NCBI GenBank assembly: GCA_036559125.1
Contig: DATBTT010000053.1
Coordinates: 1 to 64,000 of the forward strand
Origin: JALYTZ01 sp036559125
Lineage (GTDB): Bacteria > Vulcanimicrobiota > Vulcanimicrobiia > Vulcanimicrobiales > Vulcanimicrobiaceae
DNA length: 64,000 bases
Reading direction: 5' to 3'
The notes under the pieces were generated by a model. The model was given only the letters and a program-made list of their open reading frames with translations, was not told where the DNA came from and searched no databases. Below, in pieces: positions 51,001 through 58,834 of this stretch (positions are counted from its first letter, which is position 1; every line of letters starts with the position of its first letter). A program made the translations under genes and the position numbers.

Positions 51001-51242
51001 TCGACCATATCGGTGCCCGGTACGTGCGTGACGCCCGGAGGAACGGCGAATCGCACGCGCACGCCGGTAGCAGTTGCGCCACCGAGGTTGGAGAAGCTAA
51101 ATTCCACGCGGATCGTTTCGCCCGGAGTAACGGTGCGCTTGGGCGTGACGATCAAGGTCCGCAGGCTCTCAAAGAGAGCCGGCGATCCCGGTGCAAAAAT
51201 TCCCGTCAGCGTGCTCGTCTGTGCCCGGTTGGGTGCAGCCAC
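47994..51242 (-). CDS. module protein B: large DUF11-like repeat protein
   Basis: 1082-aa protein. Residues about 1-800 comprise six or seven beta-sandwich repeats of DUF11 type (conserved repeat domain), each with GxxATGVRVRFAVPPGV-, YVPRSARVGG- or YVPGSTAING-like segments. A Pro-rich linker (about 800-850) follows, then a helical C-terminal domain (about 860-1082) with GGLIAHLFAIRTFFPDRI. No signal peptide or TM helix is apparent, odd for DUF11 repeats, which are usually surface exposed. It is clearly paralogous to protein A at 51692. GTG start 39 bp after A'. Confidence 0.75.
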   Translation of the reverse strand: MAAPNRAQTSTLTGIFAPGSPALFESLRTLIVTPKRTVTPGETIRVEFSFSNLGGATATGVRVRFAVPPGVTHVPGTDMVDDAPLSEGSSFAATEGAALPDLETNGQRAVACSFRVDEPVEDATELAFQAVLAADQTALVASNIERRVVRSSPVLRNTQTLVTLGAPDDLKPGDTIGVRATIANNGPSSAHDVMISLPLPEYAAYVPRSARVGGRALLNIEGEPFDYSTETIVAQRLGPGQSIVVEYQATIEAPLPDGTRLKVSGVVASREIAEFPISSAEILVHSPVNFENDETKFTLHCDDIVTPGMRVPLTLRALNAGTGAAQNVSMQFDLPSGLMYTPGSATVDGQPVGDESFAGTTFSAGAVPAGREIEIGLSATVAVPSGEDVELPVEATLRWKSGERRFARRLVVRVTPRFTRARNYVEVDRGLAHAREDVLFTAHVFNDGTAAERNVGLRVIPGAFLEDVRIAETPGEAVPYGSPLALGIVQPHAERTFTIAARVASPVPDRSQLVLGAVLERESGDFDLGVGTVIVRSRPQLLAEHCNWELADAGDLRPGQTRDFVIRFTNDGSDALRDARMELAMPDELTVEKAQNARRERNVLHFGDVPAQRTHEAHVTVRLLRAPKRDRVLAVAGSLYGRGVSPVQFASLEIPIFAEANFANGAELRGNPGEQINAGERVTYELRLNNTGDGQAEQLVLRAIPSNLAVYVPGSTAINGLGVADDLGVSQLWSQRGLMLTDINPNVELRVRWEMIVISPLPGGTAIEARAVVQWDGEKSLALSAAPLHVVSTPSLEATSVGTPISVAQIFPQFQPPAREVPAQPEPASARGPAFDDLPDARQVLQPEAPVRFAGEQSVADALLYVDFTQEQLVQAIRTLEKSDAGGLIAHLFAIRTFFPDRIAGAPPDVAQNLQTAARTMRAPLDRFFVRMHLPRLTITGKDLEDRDSRFAIRAVLQDVAECGPFDGLPQDRPESVVRLCGGANSAALPELLARLESAPLGAVAPWIAYAHVLGTTIESTRGTSRVLHAYRSELLDVFSLLEALPMPEFHRVLSTSVNRTLDAALGAVLDELRSLAHVVVE

Positions 51243-51281
51243 GATCCTACCTTTCCCTAACGCCGGCGGCGCTTACTGCCG

Positions 51282-51692
51282 TCAGTCCAGCAACGCGAGC
51301 GTCTGCAATACCGTATCGGCTCGAATTCCCGGATGCGCTTGCGCGAACTCGCGAACTTCGTCTATGCGGCCGTTGCGGGCGAGCGCGTGGGCTGCGGCAA
51401 GCGCGACGCCGTCGGCCGGATCGTCGAGCGCGTGGACCAGCAGCCGGTGCGAGCGTTCGTCCTCGAGAGTCCCAATCGCGAAGATCAAATCGCACCGCGC
51501 CGATTCGGAGAGACTCGCGAATTCCGCGCCCGCGTCGGCCGTCCAATCGCCATTTGAAAAACGCACGGGCGCGAGCGGCGTTTGGGGTGCCGGCGCCCGC
51601 ACCTCGACGCGCTTGGGCGCGAGCAGCGCATAGGCGCCGAGCGCGGCCCCGATGACGAAGATCGCGAGTACGACCCAGAGCGGCGCCGGCAT
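51282..51692 (-). CDS. module protein A': small TM protein with HEAT-like C-terminus
   Basis: 136-aa protein: N-terminal TM helix (PLWVVLAIFVIGAALGAYALL), Pro-rich linker, then helical repeats (FASLSESARCDLIFAIGTL, RSHRLLVHALDDPADGVALAAAHAL, GRIDEVREFAQAHPG) that look like two to three HEAT-like units. The start overlaps the stop of the large protein A (TGATG). Likely anchors or scaffolds that partner at the membrane (inference). Same design as B'. Confidence 0.65.
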   Translation of the reverse strand: MPAPLWVVLAIFVIGAALGAYALLAPKRVEVRAPAPQTPLAPVRFSNGDWTADAGAEFASLSESARCDLIFAIGTLEDERSHRLLVHALDDPADGVALAAAHALARNGRIDEVREFAQAHPGIRADTVLQTLALLD

Positions 51693-54600
51693 CAGGTGGC
51701 GACGGCGGAGAGGCCGGCACGAACGACGTCGAGCGCGGCGTCGAGAACCGGATACGGTTTGCGTTGCAACGCGTCGATGAATCCGTTCGAGTCCAACGCG
51801 ACGGCTTCCGCGAGCGCTGCGAGCAACACGTCGCGATAATTGCGCATGTCAGGCTGAGCGGCCGGAATGAAGCGCGCGAGCGTCAGCCACGGAAGCGCCG
51901 TTCCCAAAGGCGCGTCCGCCACATCTCCGCTATTTTCGCGCAGCGCCGAAGCGTCGATTTCCCCTTCGAATACGCGGGCGCCGGGGGGCGGCGCCGGGGG
52001 TTCGCCTTCGGCCTTGCCGGCGGCGGCGAGGAATGCCTCGAGCGTCGCTCGCGTAGCGCTGCTCTCGAGATCGCGTGGCGCGATCGTATAGTGCGGCAAC
52101 CGCAGTTTAATGAAGAGCCGGTCGAGCGTTTCGCGCAACGATTCGCGCTGAAGGGCCGGCGCGCCGGAGCTGCCGATGGCATCCGGGAAGAACGAGCGAA
52201 TCGCGAAGAGATGGCTTACCAGACCGCCGAACCGCGCCTCTTCCAAGAAACGCATGGTCTTTTCGATCCGCTCCGGCGTGAGAGCGAGTTGCAGCTTCGT
52301 TCCGGACGCGGGCTGCGGCGCGTCGACATGGCCATTGGTGGGCACCGCGGGCGACGGCAGATAGCGCGGCTCGGGGAATTCTAATTCGTACGTGCCGTCG
52401 CGCGCGACCGGGGTCGCCGGCGGTAATTCGACAAACTCGCTGCCGGCAATCGCCCGTTGGCCGGGCGCCGGACCCGCCATGCCGTCCAGCCCGAACGGCA
52501 GGCCCGGCACGTTGTTGGCAAAAGCCGGAGCGGAACGCACCTTGATCTCGTTCGAGGTTAGATCGTCGGTGCGGTCGCCGTCGTAGCGAACGTGCGCGAT
52601 TCGCACGATCGACTCGCCTGCCGGCAACCCGTTATGCACGACGTCGCGCCAGCGAATCGTTGCTTCGATGCCCGGGTCGACGTCGTTGAGCGCGATGCCG
52701 CGTTCGGAAAGAAACGGCGCGCCGGCGCCGACGTCGCGCACCGGAACGTCGTTGACCGTGGTGCTGTTCGGAACGTAAATCAGCGAATCGAGCGCATCGA
52801 TGCGAATCTGGACGCGTCGCGCGGGGCCGTCGCCACCGTTGCGCACGTGCAGGACGTAGTCGACGGTTTCGCCCACCTCCGCGACGTCGGCGGGTTCGCT
52901 TCGGAACGTTCCTACCGAGAAGTCCGGTTCGGCGGTCGTCACGATGGTCAAACGATGCATCTGCACCGGAAGCATCGCATTAGCGGTGAGAACGCCTTCG
53001 AGCGTTACCGGATATTCGCGCGCGAGGCTGCGCAACAGGCGCAATCCCAGCCGCGCTTCGGCAGTTGCGCCGGGCGCGATGTCGCCAAAGAGCAGCGTGG
53101 ACTTTTCGCGGGTGGCGCCGTCCACCGATTCGAGTCGCGCCTCCGGAGAAACGTACAAACGCAAACGCACGCCTTCGGCCACGTCGGTTCCTTCATTGCG
53201 AAGACGAACGTACACGTCGGCGAGTTGGTTCGGACGAAAGACGTCGTCGTTGATCAGACCGAGCGTCGAGGTGTCGGCGGAAAACGCGGGATGCGAATCG
53301 ACGCGCCACGAGGCCTCGCCCAATTGCGTTTCGCCGAGTTCGTGCGCGTGCAAGCTCGCGCCCAGGCGGAGTTCCGCGCGATCCGAGTACGGCGAGCGCA
53401 CGCGCGCCCGAACGTTCAACCGCCGCGAGCCGTACGGTTCGATCGTGCCCAACTCGATGCTGTCTCCCGCTTGCCCGGACCCGGTCGATGGATCGAGCGC
53501 GACTTTCCCGTTCTTATCGAAGACGCGCACGTCGTCGAGCGCCGGATCGACGCGCAATTGCAACACCGCGTCGGTCGCCGGAGCGCTGCCGTCGTTGGCG
53601 ATGATAACGATCGCTTCGCATTCCTCGCCCGGACGCACGACCGCGCCGTTGTCACGTTGGATGGCGTTGCGGCGCGGCGCGAGAAACGGCTCGGACCGCA
53701 CCCCTACGACGCGTTCGAAGCGCCGCTCGCCTCCGTCCCACGCGAGCGCGACACCCACGGTCAGTTGCGTTCCGTTTGCGATCGGCGACGCGACGACGGC
53801 CTCAATCGAAAGCATGGTGCCGGCGCGCGCGTCGATGCGCCCAAGATCGTACGCGAGCGTTTCTTTCTTCCGGTCGCGTAGCGGACGACCGTCCAAGCGC
53901 GCGCCACCGCGCACCGGCAGCAACCCATCGGGCAGCACGACGGCGATGCTCGCGTTCTCGGCGGCCGTGGTTCCGGCATTGGTGGCGCGCACCGCGATGG
54001 TTACGCGCCCGCCGGGCGCGACGTCGTGCGCCGGCTCCGCCGTGCAGGTCGTCTGATCGTCGTCGAAATCCGGCGCGGCCGAGACGATCAGCCGCGCGGG
54101 TTCGGGCGAAAACACCGGCGTCTCTTGCGCCGCGACCGCAACGTGCGCGACGATCGCCGTACCGTGCGCCAGCGGCGCATCGACGCGCACGCGATAGCTG
54201 AGCGTTACCGTCGCGCCGGCCGCGAGATTTTTTGCAATAACGGGCGCGTGGACGCGGTCGAAAGCCGCGCCGAGATCGCGCTCGACTTCCCGTCCGTTCA
54301 CGCGCGCGGAGTTGCCGATGTAGCTCGTGTGCTCGGGAACCGGCGCAACCACAACGACGTCGTGAGCGCTCGATTCGCCGGAATTGTGCACGCGAACGGT
54401 GAGTGTCGCCTCGCTGCCGGGCTGCGCGTCGTGACGCGCGTCGATCGCGACGACGGTCTGCGCGTTCTCGAGCGCGGGTTTGCTGCGCGCGACAAGTCGC
54501 ACGACATTGGAACCCACCGGCGCCAATTCGAACGCGGCGACCGCGGCCTGCACTTCGACCGTGGAGCCGTTTTCGATCGCCCCCGCGACGTTGTAGGATA

Positions 54601-54919
54601 TCTCGATTCGTCGCTCTTCTCCGGGGGCGACGTCGCCTATGTGCGCGCCTCCGCGAGCGAGCAGCGGCGAGTTGCCCTGCTCGTCGTCGAGTTCGTGCCC
54701 GTCGAGCTGCCCGGTACCCACAAGGTACATCAGCCCTTCAGGCACGTTGAAACGGACGCGAACGCCCGTGGCGGCCGCGCCGCCTTGATTGCGAAAGGTG
54801 AACGCGGCGCGCACGGTCATCCCAGGTTCCAACTCTCGCTCGGGCGAAACGACGAGCGTTCGAAGGCCCTCGGGTAGTGTTGGCGCTCCCGGCGCGAAGA
54901 CTTCAGTCAGGGTACGCAT
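51692..54919 (-). CDS. module protein A: large DUF11-like repeat protein
   Basis: 1075-aa protein and paralogue of B. It starts LTEVFAPGAPTLPEGLRTL (B: LTGIFAPGSPALFESLRTL). Seven or so DUF11-like beta-sandwich repeats (to about residue 785; for example YIGNSARVNGREV and YVPNSTTVNDVPV), a Pro/Gly linker, then a helical C-terminal domain with FGGLVSHLFAIRSFFPDAI. No signal peptide is seen. One repeat contains DPSTGSGQAG, apparently a REP-like insert (53475-53500). ATG at 54917-54919. Cytoplasmic or exported location is unresolved. Confidence 0.75.
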   Translation of the reverse strand: MRTLTEVFAPGAPTLPEGLRTLVVSPERELEPGMTVRAAFTFRNQGGAAATGVRVRFNVPEGLMYLVGTGQLDGHELDDEQGNSPLLARGGAHIGDVAPGEERRIEISYNVAGAIENGSTVEVQAAVAAFELAPVGSNVVRLVARSKPALENAQTVVAIDARHDAQPGSEATLTVRVHNSGESSAHDVVVVAPVPEHTSYIGNSARVNGREVERDLGAAFDRVHAPVIAKNLAAGATVTLSYRVRVDAPLAHGTAIVAHVAVAAQETPVFSPEPARLIVSAAPDFDDDQTTCTAEPAHDVAPGGRVTIAVRATNAGTTAAENASIAVVLPDGLLPVRGGARLDGRPLRDRKKETLAYDLGRIDARAGTMLSIEAVVASPIANGTQLTVGVALAWDGGERRFERVVGVRSEPFLAPRRNAIQRDNGAVVRPGEECEAIVIIANDGSAPATDAVLQLRVDPALDDVRVFDKNGKVALDPSTGSGQAGDSIELGTIEPYGSRRLNVRARVRSPYSDRAELRLGASLHAHELGETQLGEASWRVDSHPAFSADTSTLGLINDDVFRPNQLADVYVRLRNEGTDVAEGVRLRLYVSPEARLESVDGATREKSTLLFGDIAPGATAEARLGLRLLRSLAREYPVTLEGVLTANAMLPVQMHRLTIVTTAEPDFSVGTFRSEPADVAEVGETVDYVLHVRNGGDGPARRVQIRIDALDSLIYVPNSTTVNDVPVRDVGAGAPFLSERGIALNDVDPGIEATIRWRDVVHNGLPAGESIVRIAHVRYDGDRTDDLTSNEIKVRSAPAFANNVPGLPFGLDGMAGPAPGQRAIAGSEFVELPPATPVARDGTYELEFPEPRYLPSPAVPTNGHVDAPQPASGTKLQLALTPERIEKTMRFLEEARFGGLVSHLFAIRSFFPDAIGSSGAPALQRESLRETLDRLFIKLRLPHYTIAPRDLESSATRATLEAFLAAAGKAEGEPPAPPPGARVFEGEIDASALRENSGDVADAPLGTALPWLTLARFIPAAQPDMRNYRDVLLAALAEAVALDSNGFIDALQRKPYPVLDAALDVVRAGLSAVAT
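53475..53500. repeat. possible REP-like insert in the coding region of protein A
   Basis: On the minus strand this stretch encodes DPSTGSGQAG in an otherwise typical DUF11 repeat; the bases (ATCGACCGGGTCCGGGCAAG) resemble one arm of the palindrome at 9604-9657. The resemblance is partial and the call is tentative. Confidence 0.35.
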
Positions 54920-54990
54920 GCGCGAGAGACTTTCGTCGTAGGCCTTTAGGCCCCTTGACTCGCATTCAAACGATTTTGAAAGGTACCCCG

Positions 54991-56181
54991 ATGATCGCAT
55001 CCAACGCCGATCGCTTCTGCGCCGCACTCTCGCGCCTGGGAAGCGAGAGTGCATTCGAAGTTCTCGCCCGCGCCCGCGCCTTCGAAGCGCAGGGCAAGCG
55101 CGTCGTGCACATGGAGATCGGCGAGCCCGATTTCGATACCCCGCAGCACATCAAGGAAGCGGGCATTCAAGCGATCCGCGACAACTACACGCACTACTCG
55201 CCGTCGGCCGGCATTCCCGAGCTCCGCGACGCGATCGCGCAGTACGCGGGCCCGTTTCGCGGCGTGCATTTCACGCGCGACAACGTCGTCGCATCGCCCG
55301 GCGCGAAGCCCATAATCTGGAACGTGCTTTCCGCGATTCTCGATCCGGGCGACGAGTTCGTCTACTTCGATCCCGCGTATCCCGCATACGCGTCGTGCGC
55401 GAGCTACTTGGAAGCCGCCGTCATCGCGATACCCCTGCACGAAAAGAAAAATTGGCGAATGGACCTCGACGAACTCGAGCGTCGCGTCTCGTCGAAAACC
55501 AAAGCGATCATGATCAATTCGCCCCACAACCCGACCGGCGGCGTGTTGATGCGCTCGGACCTCGAACGTATCGCGCAACTCGCGCAAAAATATGACTTTT
55601 GGGTAATCGCCGACGAAATCTACAGCCGTAATTTTTATCTCGATTCGAAGTTCGACTCGATCGTTTCGATCCCGGGCATGCAAGAACGGACCATCATCGT
55701 CGACGGGTTTTCCAAGGCCTACGCGATGACGGGTTGGCGCCTGGGGTATGCGATCATGCCGCCGGACCTCGCAAAGCACGTGACGCTCTTTAACAACAAC
55801 ACGTTCTCGTGCGTCACGACCTTCGTGCAAATGGCCGGCATCGCGGCCCTGCAAGGGCCCGACGAACCGGTTAAAAAGATGAACGAAATCTTCCGTCAAC
55901 GGCGTGACCGGCTCGTACACGGTCTCAACCAAATCGACGGCGTCTCGTGCACGATGCCGGAAGGCGCGTTCTACGCTTTCCCCAACGTCGCGAAGATCGC
56001 ACGCGACGACAAGGCGCTGGCGGCATTCTTACTTGCGGAGGGGGGCGTCGCATGCCTGGGCGGATCGGCATTCGGCGAGGCGGGTGCGGGGTATCTGCGC
56101 TTCTCGTATGCCGCATCGCTGGAAGACATCGACTTCGCCCTAGCCAGCATGGCCAAAACGATCCCACGCTTCAACAACTAA
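54991..56181 (+). CDS. PLP-dependent aminotransferase (aspartate aminotransferase family)
   Basis: 396-aa fold-type I aminotransferase, class I/II. Motifs: HMEIGEPDFDTPQHIKEAG, NSPHNPTGGVLM, DEIYSRNFY, and PLP lysine in VDGFSKAYAMTGWRLGY; C-terminal Arg in YLRFSYA. Likely an aspartate or broad-specificity transaminase; substrate cannot be fixed from sequence. ATG at 54991 follows AAAGG. A single-gene unit, divergent from module A-B' and convergent with trpS. Confidence 0.9.
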   Translation: MIASNADRFCAALSRLGSESAFEVLARARAFEAQGKRVVHMEIGEPDFDTPQHIKEAGIQAIRDNYTHYSPSAGIPELRDAIAQYAGPFRGVHFTRDNVVASPGAKPIIWNVLSAILDPGDEFVYFDPAYPAYASCASYLEAAVIAIPLHEKKNWRMDLDELERRVSSKTKAIMINSPHNPTGGVLMRSDLERIAQLAQKYDFWVIADEIYSRNFYLDSKFDSIVSIPGMQERTIIVDGFSKAYAMTGWRLGYAIMPPDLAKHVTLFNNNTFSCVTTFVQMAGIAALQGPDEPVKKMNEIFRQRRDRLVHGLNQIDGVSCTMPEGAFYAFPNVAKIARDDKALAAFLLAEGGVACLGGSAFGEAGAGYLRFSYAASLEDIDFALASMAKTIPRFNN

Positions 56182-56182
56182 G

Positions 56183-56204
56183 CACATCCTGTCGAAGGAT
56201 GAGC
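56183..56204. repeat. short hairpin, REP-like core, between convergent genes
   Basis: CATCCT-GTCGA-AGGATG (56185-56201) forms a 6-bp stem related to the arm of the 9604-9657 palindrome. Located between convergent aminotransferase and trpS genes, it could act as a weak bidirectional terminator; no U-tract is present. Confidence 0.5.
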
Positions 56205-56205
56205 C

Positions 56206-57213
56206 CTAGAGCAGGCGCATCGCGCGTTTTACTTCGGCAATGGTTTCGGCAGCGACGATGCGCGCGCGGGCGGTCCCGTCGGCGACGATACGCTCGACCT
56301 CTCCCGGATCGCTCGCATACAGCGCGCGTCTTTCGCGCATGGGGCGTAGATACGCGTTGAGCTGCTCGGCGAAATCACGCTTGTCATCGACGCATCCAAG
56401 CGCACCCGAACGGCACTCCGCCGCAATACCGTCCACCTTCAACGGATTGACGAAATTCCAGAGTGCAAACACCGGGCAGATCTCCGGATGCCCCGGGTCG
56501 TTGCGCCGGATCTTTTGCGGATCGGTAACCATCGAGCGAACTTTCTTCGTCGTGGTCTCTTCGTCGTCGGCGATAGCGATGAAGTTGTTGTACGATTTGC
56601 TCATCTTACGCCCGTCGGTCCCGGGCACTTCGGGAAACTTGGAGAACATCGCCCTGGGTTCGACCAATATCGGCTCTCCGGAACCGTAGAGATGGTTGAA
56701 CCGGCGCACGACCTCGCGCCCGAACTCGAGATGCGCGAGCTGATCCTTGCCGACGGGCACGTCTTCGCCCTTGAATGCCACGATGTCGCACAACTGCAAC
56801 AGGGGATATCCGAGAAAGCCGTACGTTGCGATTGCGTTACCTAACGCTTCGATCTGCCCTTTGTACGTCGGCACGCGCTCGAGCCACGACTGCGGCGTGA
56901 TCATGCCCAGTAATACGTGCAATTCCGAGATCTCCGGAACGCCCGATTGTAAGAAGAACGTGGACTTTTGTGGGTCGACCCCCGCGGCTAACCAGTCGAT
57001 CACCATCTCGTTGCGTGCGGCGCGAATCTTTTGCGGGTCGGCGAACTCGGTGGTGTACGCGTGCAGGTCCGCGATCTCAAAATAGGCATCGGCAACCTCC
57101 GTATAATGCACCCACTGCGTGAGCACGCCGATGAAATGGCCGAGATGGAGTTTACCCGTCGGTCGCATGCCCGACATTACGCGCGGTCGTTTGGCGGAAA
57201 CGGCAACTGTCAT
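56206..57213 (-). CDS. trpS: tryptophanyl-tRNA synthetase
   Basis: 335-aa class I synthetase. HIGH-like MRPTGKLHLGHFIGVL at the N-terminus, KMSKS in GRKMSKSYNNF, and GFLGYPLLQLCDIVAF for tryptophan and dimer contacts. Length is standard. The ATG at 57211-57213 lies 51 bp after the thiD stop, so it may be in the same transcript or have its own promoter. Confidence 0.96.
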   Translation of the reverse strand: MTVAVSAKRPRVMSGMRPTGKLHLGHFIGVLTQWVHYTEVADAYFEIADLHAYTTEFADPQKIRAARNEMVIDWLAAGVDPQKSTFFLQSGVPEISELHVLLGMITPQSWLERVPTYKGQIEALGNAIATYGFLGYPLLQLCDIVAFKGEDVPVGKDQLAHLEFGREVVRRFNHLYGSGEPILVEPRAMFSKFPEVPGTDGRKMSKSYNNFIAIADDEETTTKKVRSMVTDPQKIRRNDPGHPEICPVFALWNFVNPLKVDGIAAECRSGALGCVDDKRDFAEQLNAYLRPMRERRALYASDPGEVERIVADGTARARIVAAETIAEVKRAMRLL

Positions 57214-57264
57214 GATTGGCTATTTAGGTTTTACTAGCGGCGTACGATATCTTCCGAAGTGCGC

Positions 57265-58020
57265 TCAAAACGCGACGTGCAAATCGCCGATCCTGACGCC
57301 GGCGGCAATTCGCTCGCGAACGAAGGCTCGAGCCGAATCAACCGCCGCGCGCAGCGTGCGGCCCCGAGCCAGTTCGCACGCCAACGCCATGGCGAGCGTG
57401 CAGCCCGTGCCTCGCATGTTGCCGGGCAGGCGCGGCTCGCAAAATCGCTCGATCGCGCCGTCCTCGGCCAAAACGTCGGTTGGATCGCCTTCGAGATGGC
57501 CGCCCGTGAGCAACACCGCGCGCGCCCCGCGTGCGAGTATTTCCGCGGCTGCATCCTCCATGTTTCCCGCCGTCACCGGACGCCGCAAGAGCACGGAGGC
57601 TTCGTCAATATTAGGTGTTAGGACGACCGGAAGGGTTGCGATCCGCGCTTCGAACGCAGCAAGCGTCGATTCATCGGTAAACGAGCCGCCGAGCGTTGCC
57701 GTAAAGACCGGATCGACGACAATCGCAACGCGCGACGGCATCCGTTGCAGAAACGCTGCCACGAGTTCGATGGCCGGCACGCCGACTATCGCACCGACGC
57801 GGATCGCGTCGAGATTAGGCGGCATGTCGGTCAATTGCGAGGCGATCGCTTCGGGCGTAATCGCTTGCACGAGCCGCATGCCGCCGGCATTTTGCGAGCT
57901 CACGGCGACGATGGTTTGCACGTGCCGCACGTCGTAATCCGCCGCGACGTGAGCATCGAGCCCGACTCCGGCAATATTCCACGGATGCGTCGTCCCGATC
58001 GACGCCACAACCGCGCTCAT
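57265..58020 (-). CDS. thiD: hydroxymethylpyrimidine (phosphate) kinase
   Basis: 251-aa ribokinase-fold kinase. GTTHPWNIAGVGLDAHVAADYDVRHVQTIVAVSSQ at the N-terminus corresponds to the ThiD substrate region (less conserved than usual: the common DSGGGAGIQAD appears as NIAGVGLDAHVAAD). VDPVFTATLGGSF, LTPNIDEASVLL and the catalytic GTGCTLAMALACELA are present. It phosphorylates HMP and HMP-P in thiamine synthesis. ATGA overlap with thiE supports the role. Confidence 0.88.
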   Translation of the reverse strand: MSAVVASIGTTHPWNIAGVGLDAHVAADYDVRHVQTIVAVSSQNAGGMRLVQAITPEAIASQLTDMPPNLDAIRVGAIVGVPAIELVAAFLQRMPSRVAIVVDPVFTATLGGSFTDESTLAAFEARIATLPVVLTPNIDEASVLLRRPVTAGNMEDAAAEILARGARAVLLTGGHLEGDPTDVLAEDGAIERFCEPRLPGNMRGTGCTLAMALACELARGRTLRAAVDSARAFVRERIAAGVRIGDLHVAF

Positions 58021-58652
58021 GCGTTGTCGTTCCAGAGTTGCACGAGTTCGGCCACCGCGCCCCGCGGATCACCACTTTGCGCGATCGCCGAAATGACGGC
58101 TGCCATCGCCACGCCCGTCAGCGCGACTTCGCGTATGCTCTCGTGCCCGATCCCGCCGATCGCCGCGACCGGCAACCGGCAATGCCCCGTTACGGCGCGC
58201 AGTCCCGCTATGCCGATCGGTTCGCCCGCGTCGGCTTTGGACGGCGTCGCGAAGATACTCCCCACGCCGATGTAGTCGACGTCGCTACCCTCCGCCGCGC
58301 GGCCCTCGGCGGCGGTTCCGCAGGAGAGCCCGATGAGTTGCTCGGGCAGCGCTTTGCGGATTTCCGTAATGTCGCCCGGGCCGACGTCGTCGGGTCCGAC
58401 GTGAACTCCGTCCGCATCGTATGCGGCCACGGCACGCCACGTATCGTTCAAAATAAAGAGCGCGCCGGCCGCTCGAGTCAGCTCGCGCATCGCCTGCGCG
58501 TGAGAAGGGACGATACCCGACTTCGCGCGATACTGCACGATGCGCGCGCCGCCGTCGAGAATGGCGCGAGTCAATTCGACCGCATCGCCGGGCCCTTCGT
58601 TAACGATCGCATAGATGCCGTGCAGTCGTTGCGCAAGGTAGGCCCGCGTCAC
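58017..58652 (-). CDS. thiE: thiamine-phosphate synthase
   Basis: 211-aa TIM barrel joining HMP-PP and thiazole phosphate to thiamine phosphate. Features: IVQYRAKSG, LFILNDTWRAVAAYDADGVHVGPDD, YIGVGSIFATPSK and VAAIGGIGHESI. GTG start overlaps the stop of the small upstream membrane protein (GTGA). No thiC, thiG or TPP riboswitch is visible, so this may be salvage or the partners lie elsewhere. Confidence 0.93.
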   Translation of the reverse strand: MTRAYLAQRLHGIYAIVNEGPGDAVELTRAILDGGARIVQYRAKSGIVPSHAQAMRELTRAAGALFILNDTWRAVAAYDADGVHVGPDDVGPGDITEIRKALPEQLIGLSCGTAAEGRAAEGSDVDYIGVGSIFATPSKADAGEPIGIAGLRAVTGHCRLPVAAIGGIGHESIREVALTGVAMAAVISAIAQSGDPRGAVAELVQLWNDNA

Positions 58653-58834
58653 GAACTCTTGCCCCTATGCATGCGAACCCAGATGTATGCGTTGAATGCC
58701 AGATATGCAAAATAGATCGCGAGTAAACCGATCGCAAGGTTCACTTGATGTCGCGAAAACGCGAGCGGAACGAGAAAAACGCACACGAAAACCGTCGCCA
58801 TCAACAGCGCGATGACGCGCTGGAAATTTACCAC
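58649..58834 (-). CDS. small two-helix membrane protein, unknown
   Basis: 61-aa protein with two TM segments (about 6-26 and 31-52), ending in basic residues (VRMHRGKSS). No family recognised. It has the same length and layout as the protein at 5292 but no obvious sequence similarity. GTG start abuts the parB stop without a gap; GTGA overlap with thiE. It is translated within the cca-parAB-thi operon. Confidence 0.55.
   Translation of the reverse strand: MVNFQRVIALLMATVFVCVFLVPLAFSRHQVNLAIGLLAIYFAYLAFNAYIWVRMHRGKSS

Noticed and set aside
49707..53881. Long plus-strand open frames (413 and 429 aa) opposite the DUF11-like genes
   Set aside because: Arg-rich, no domain or start signal; they mirror the repeat proteins, whose paralogy to each other shows the minus strand is coding.
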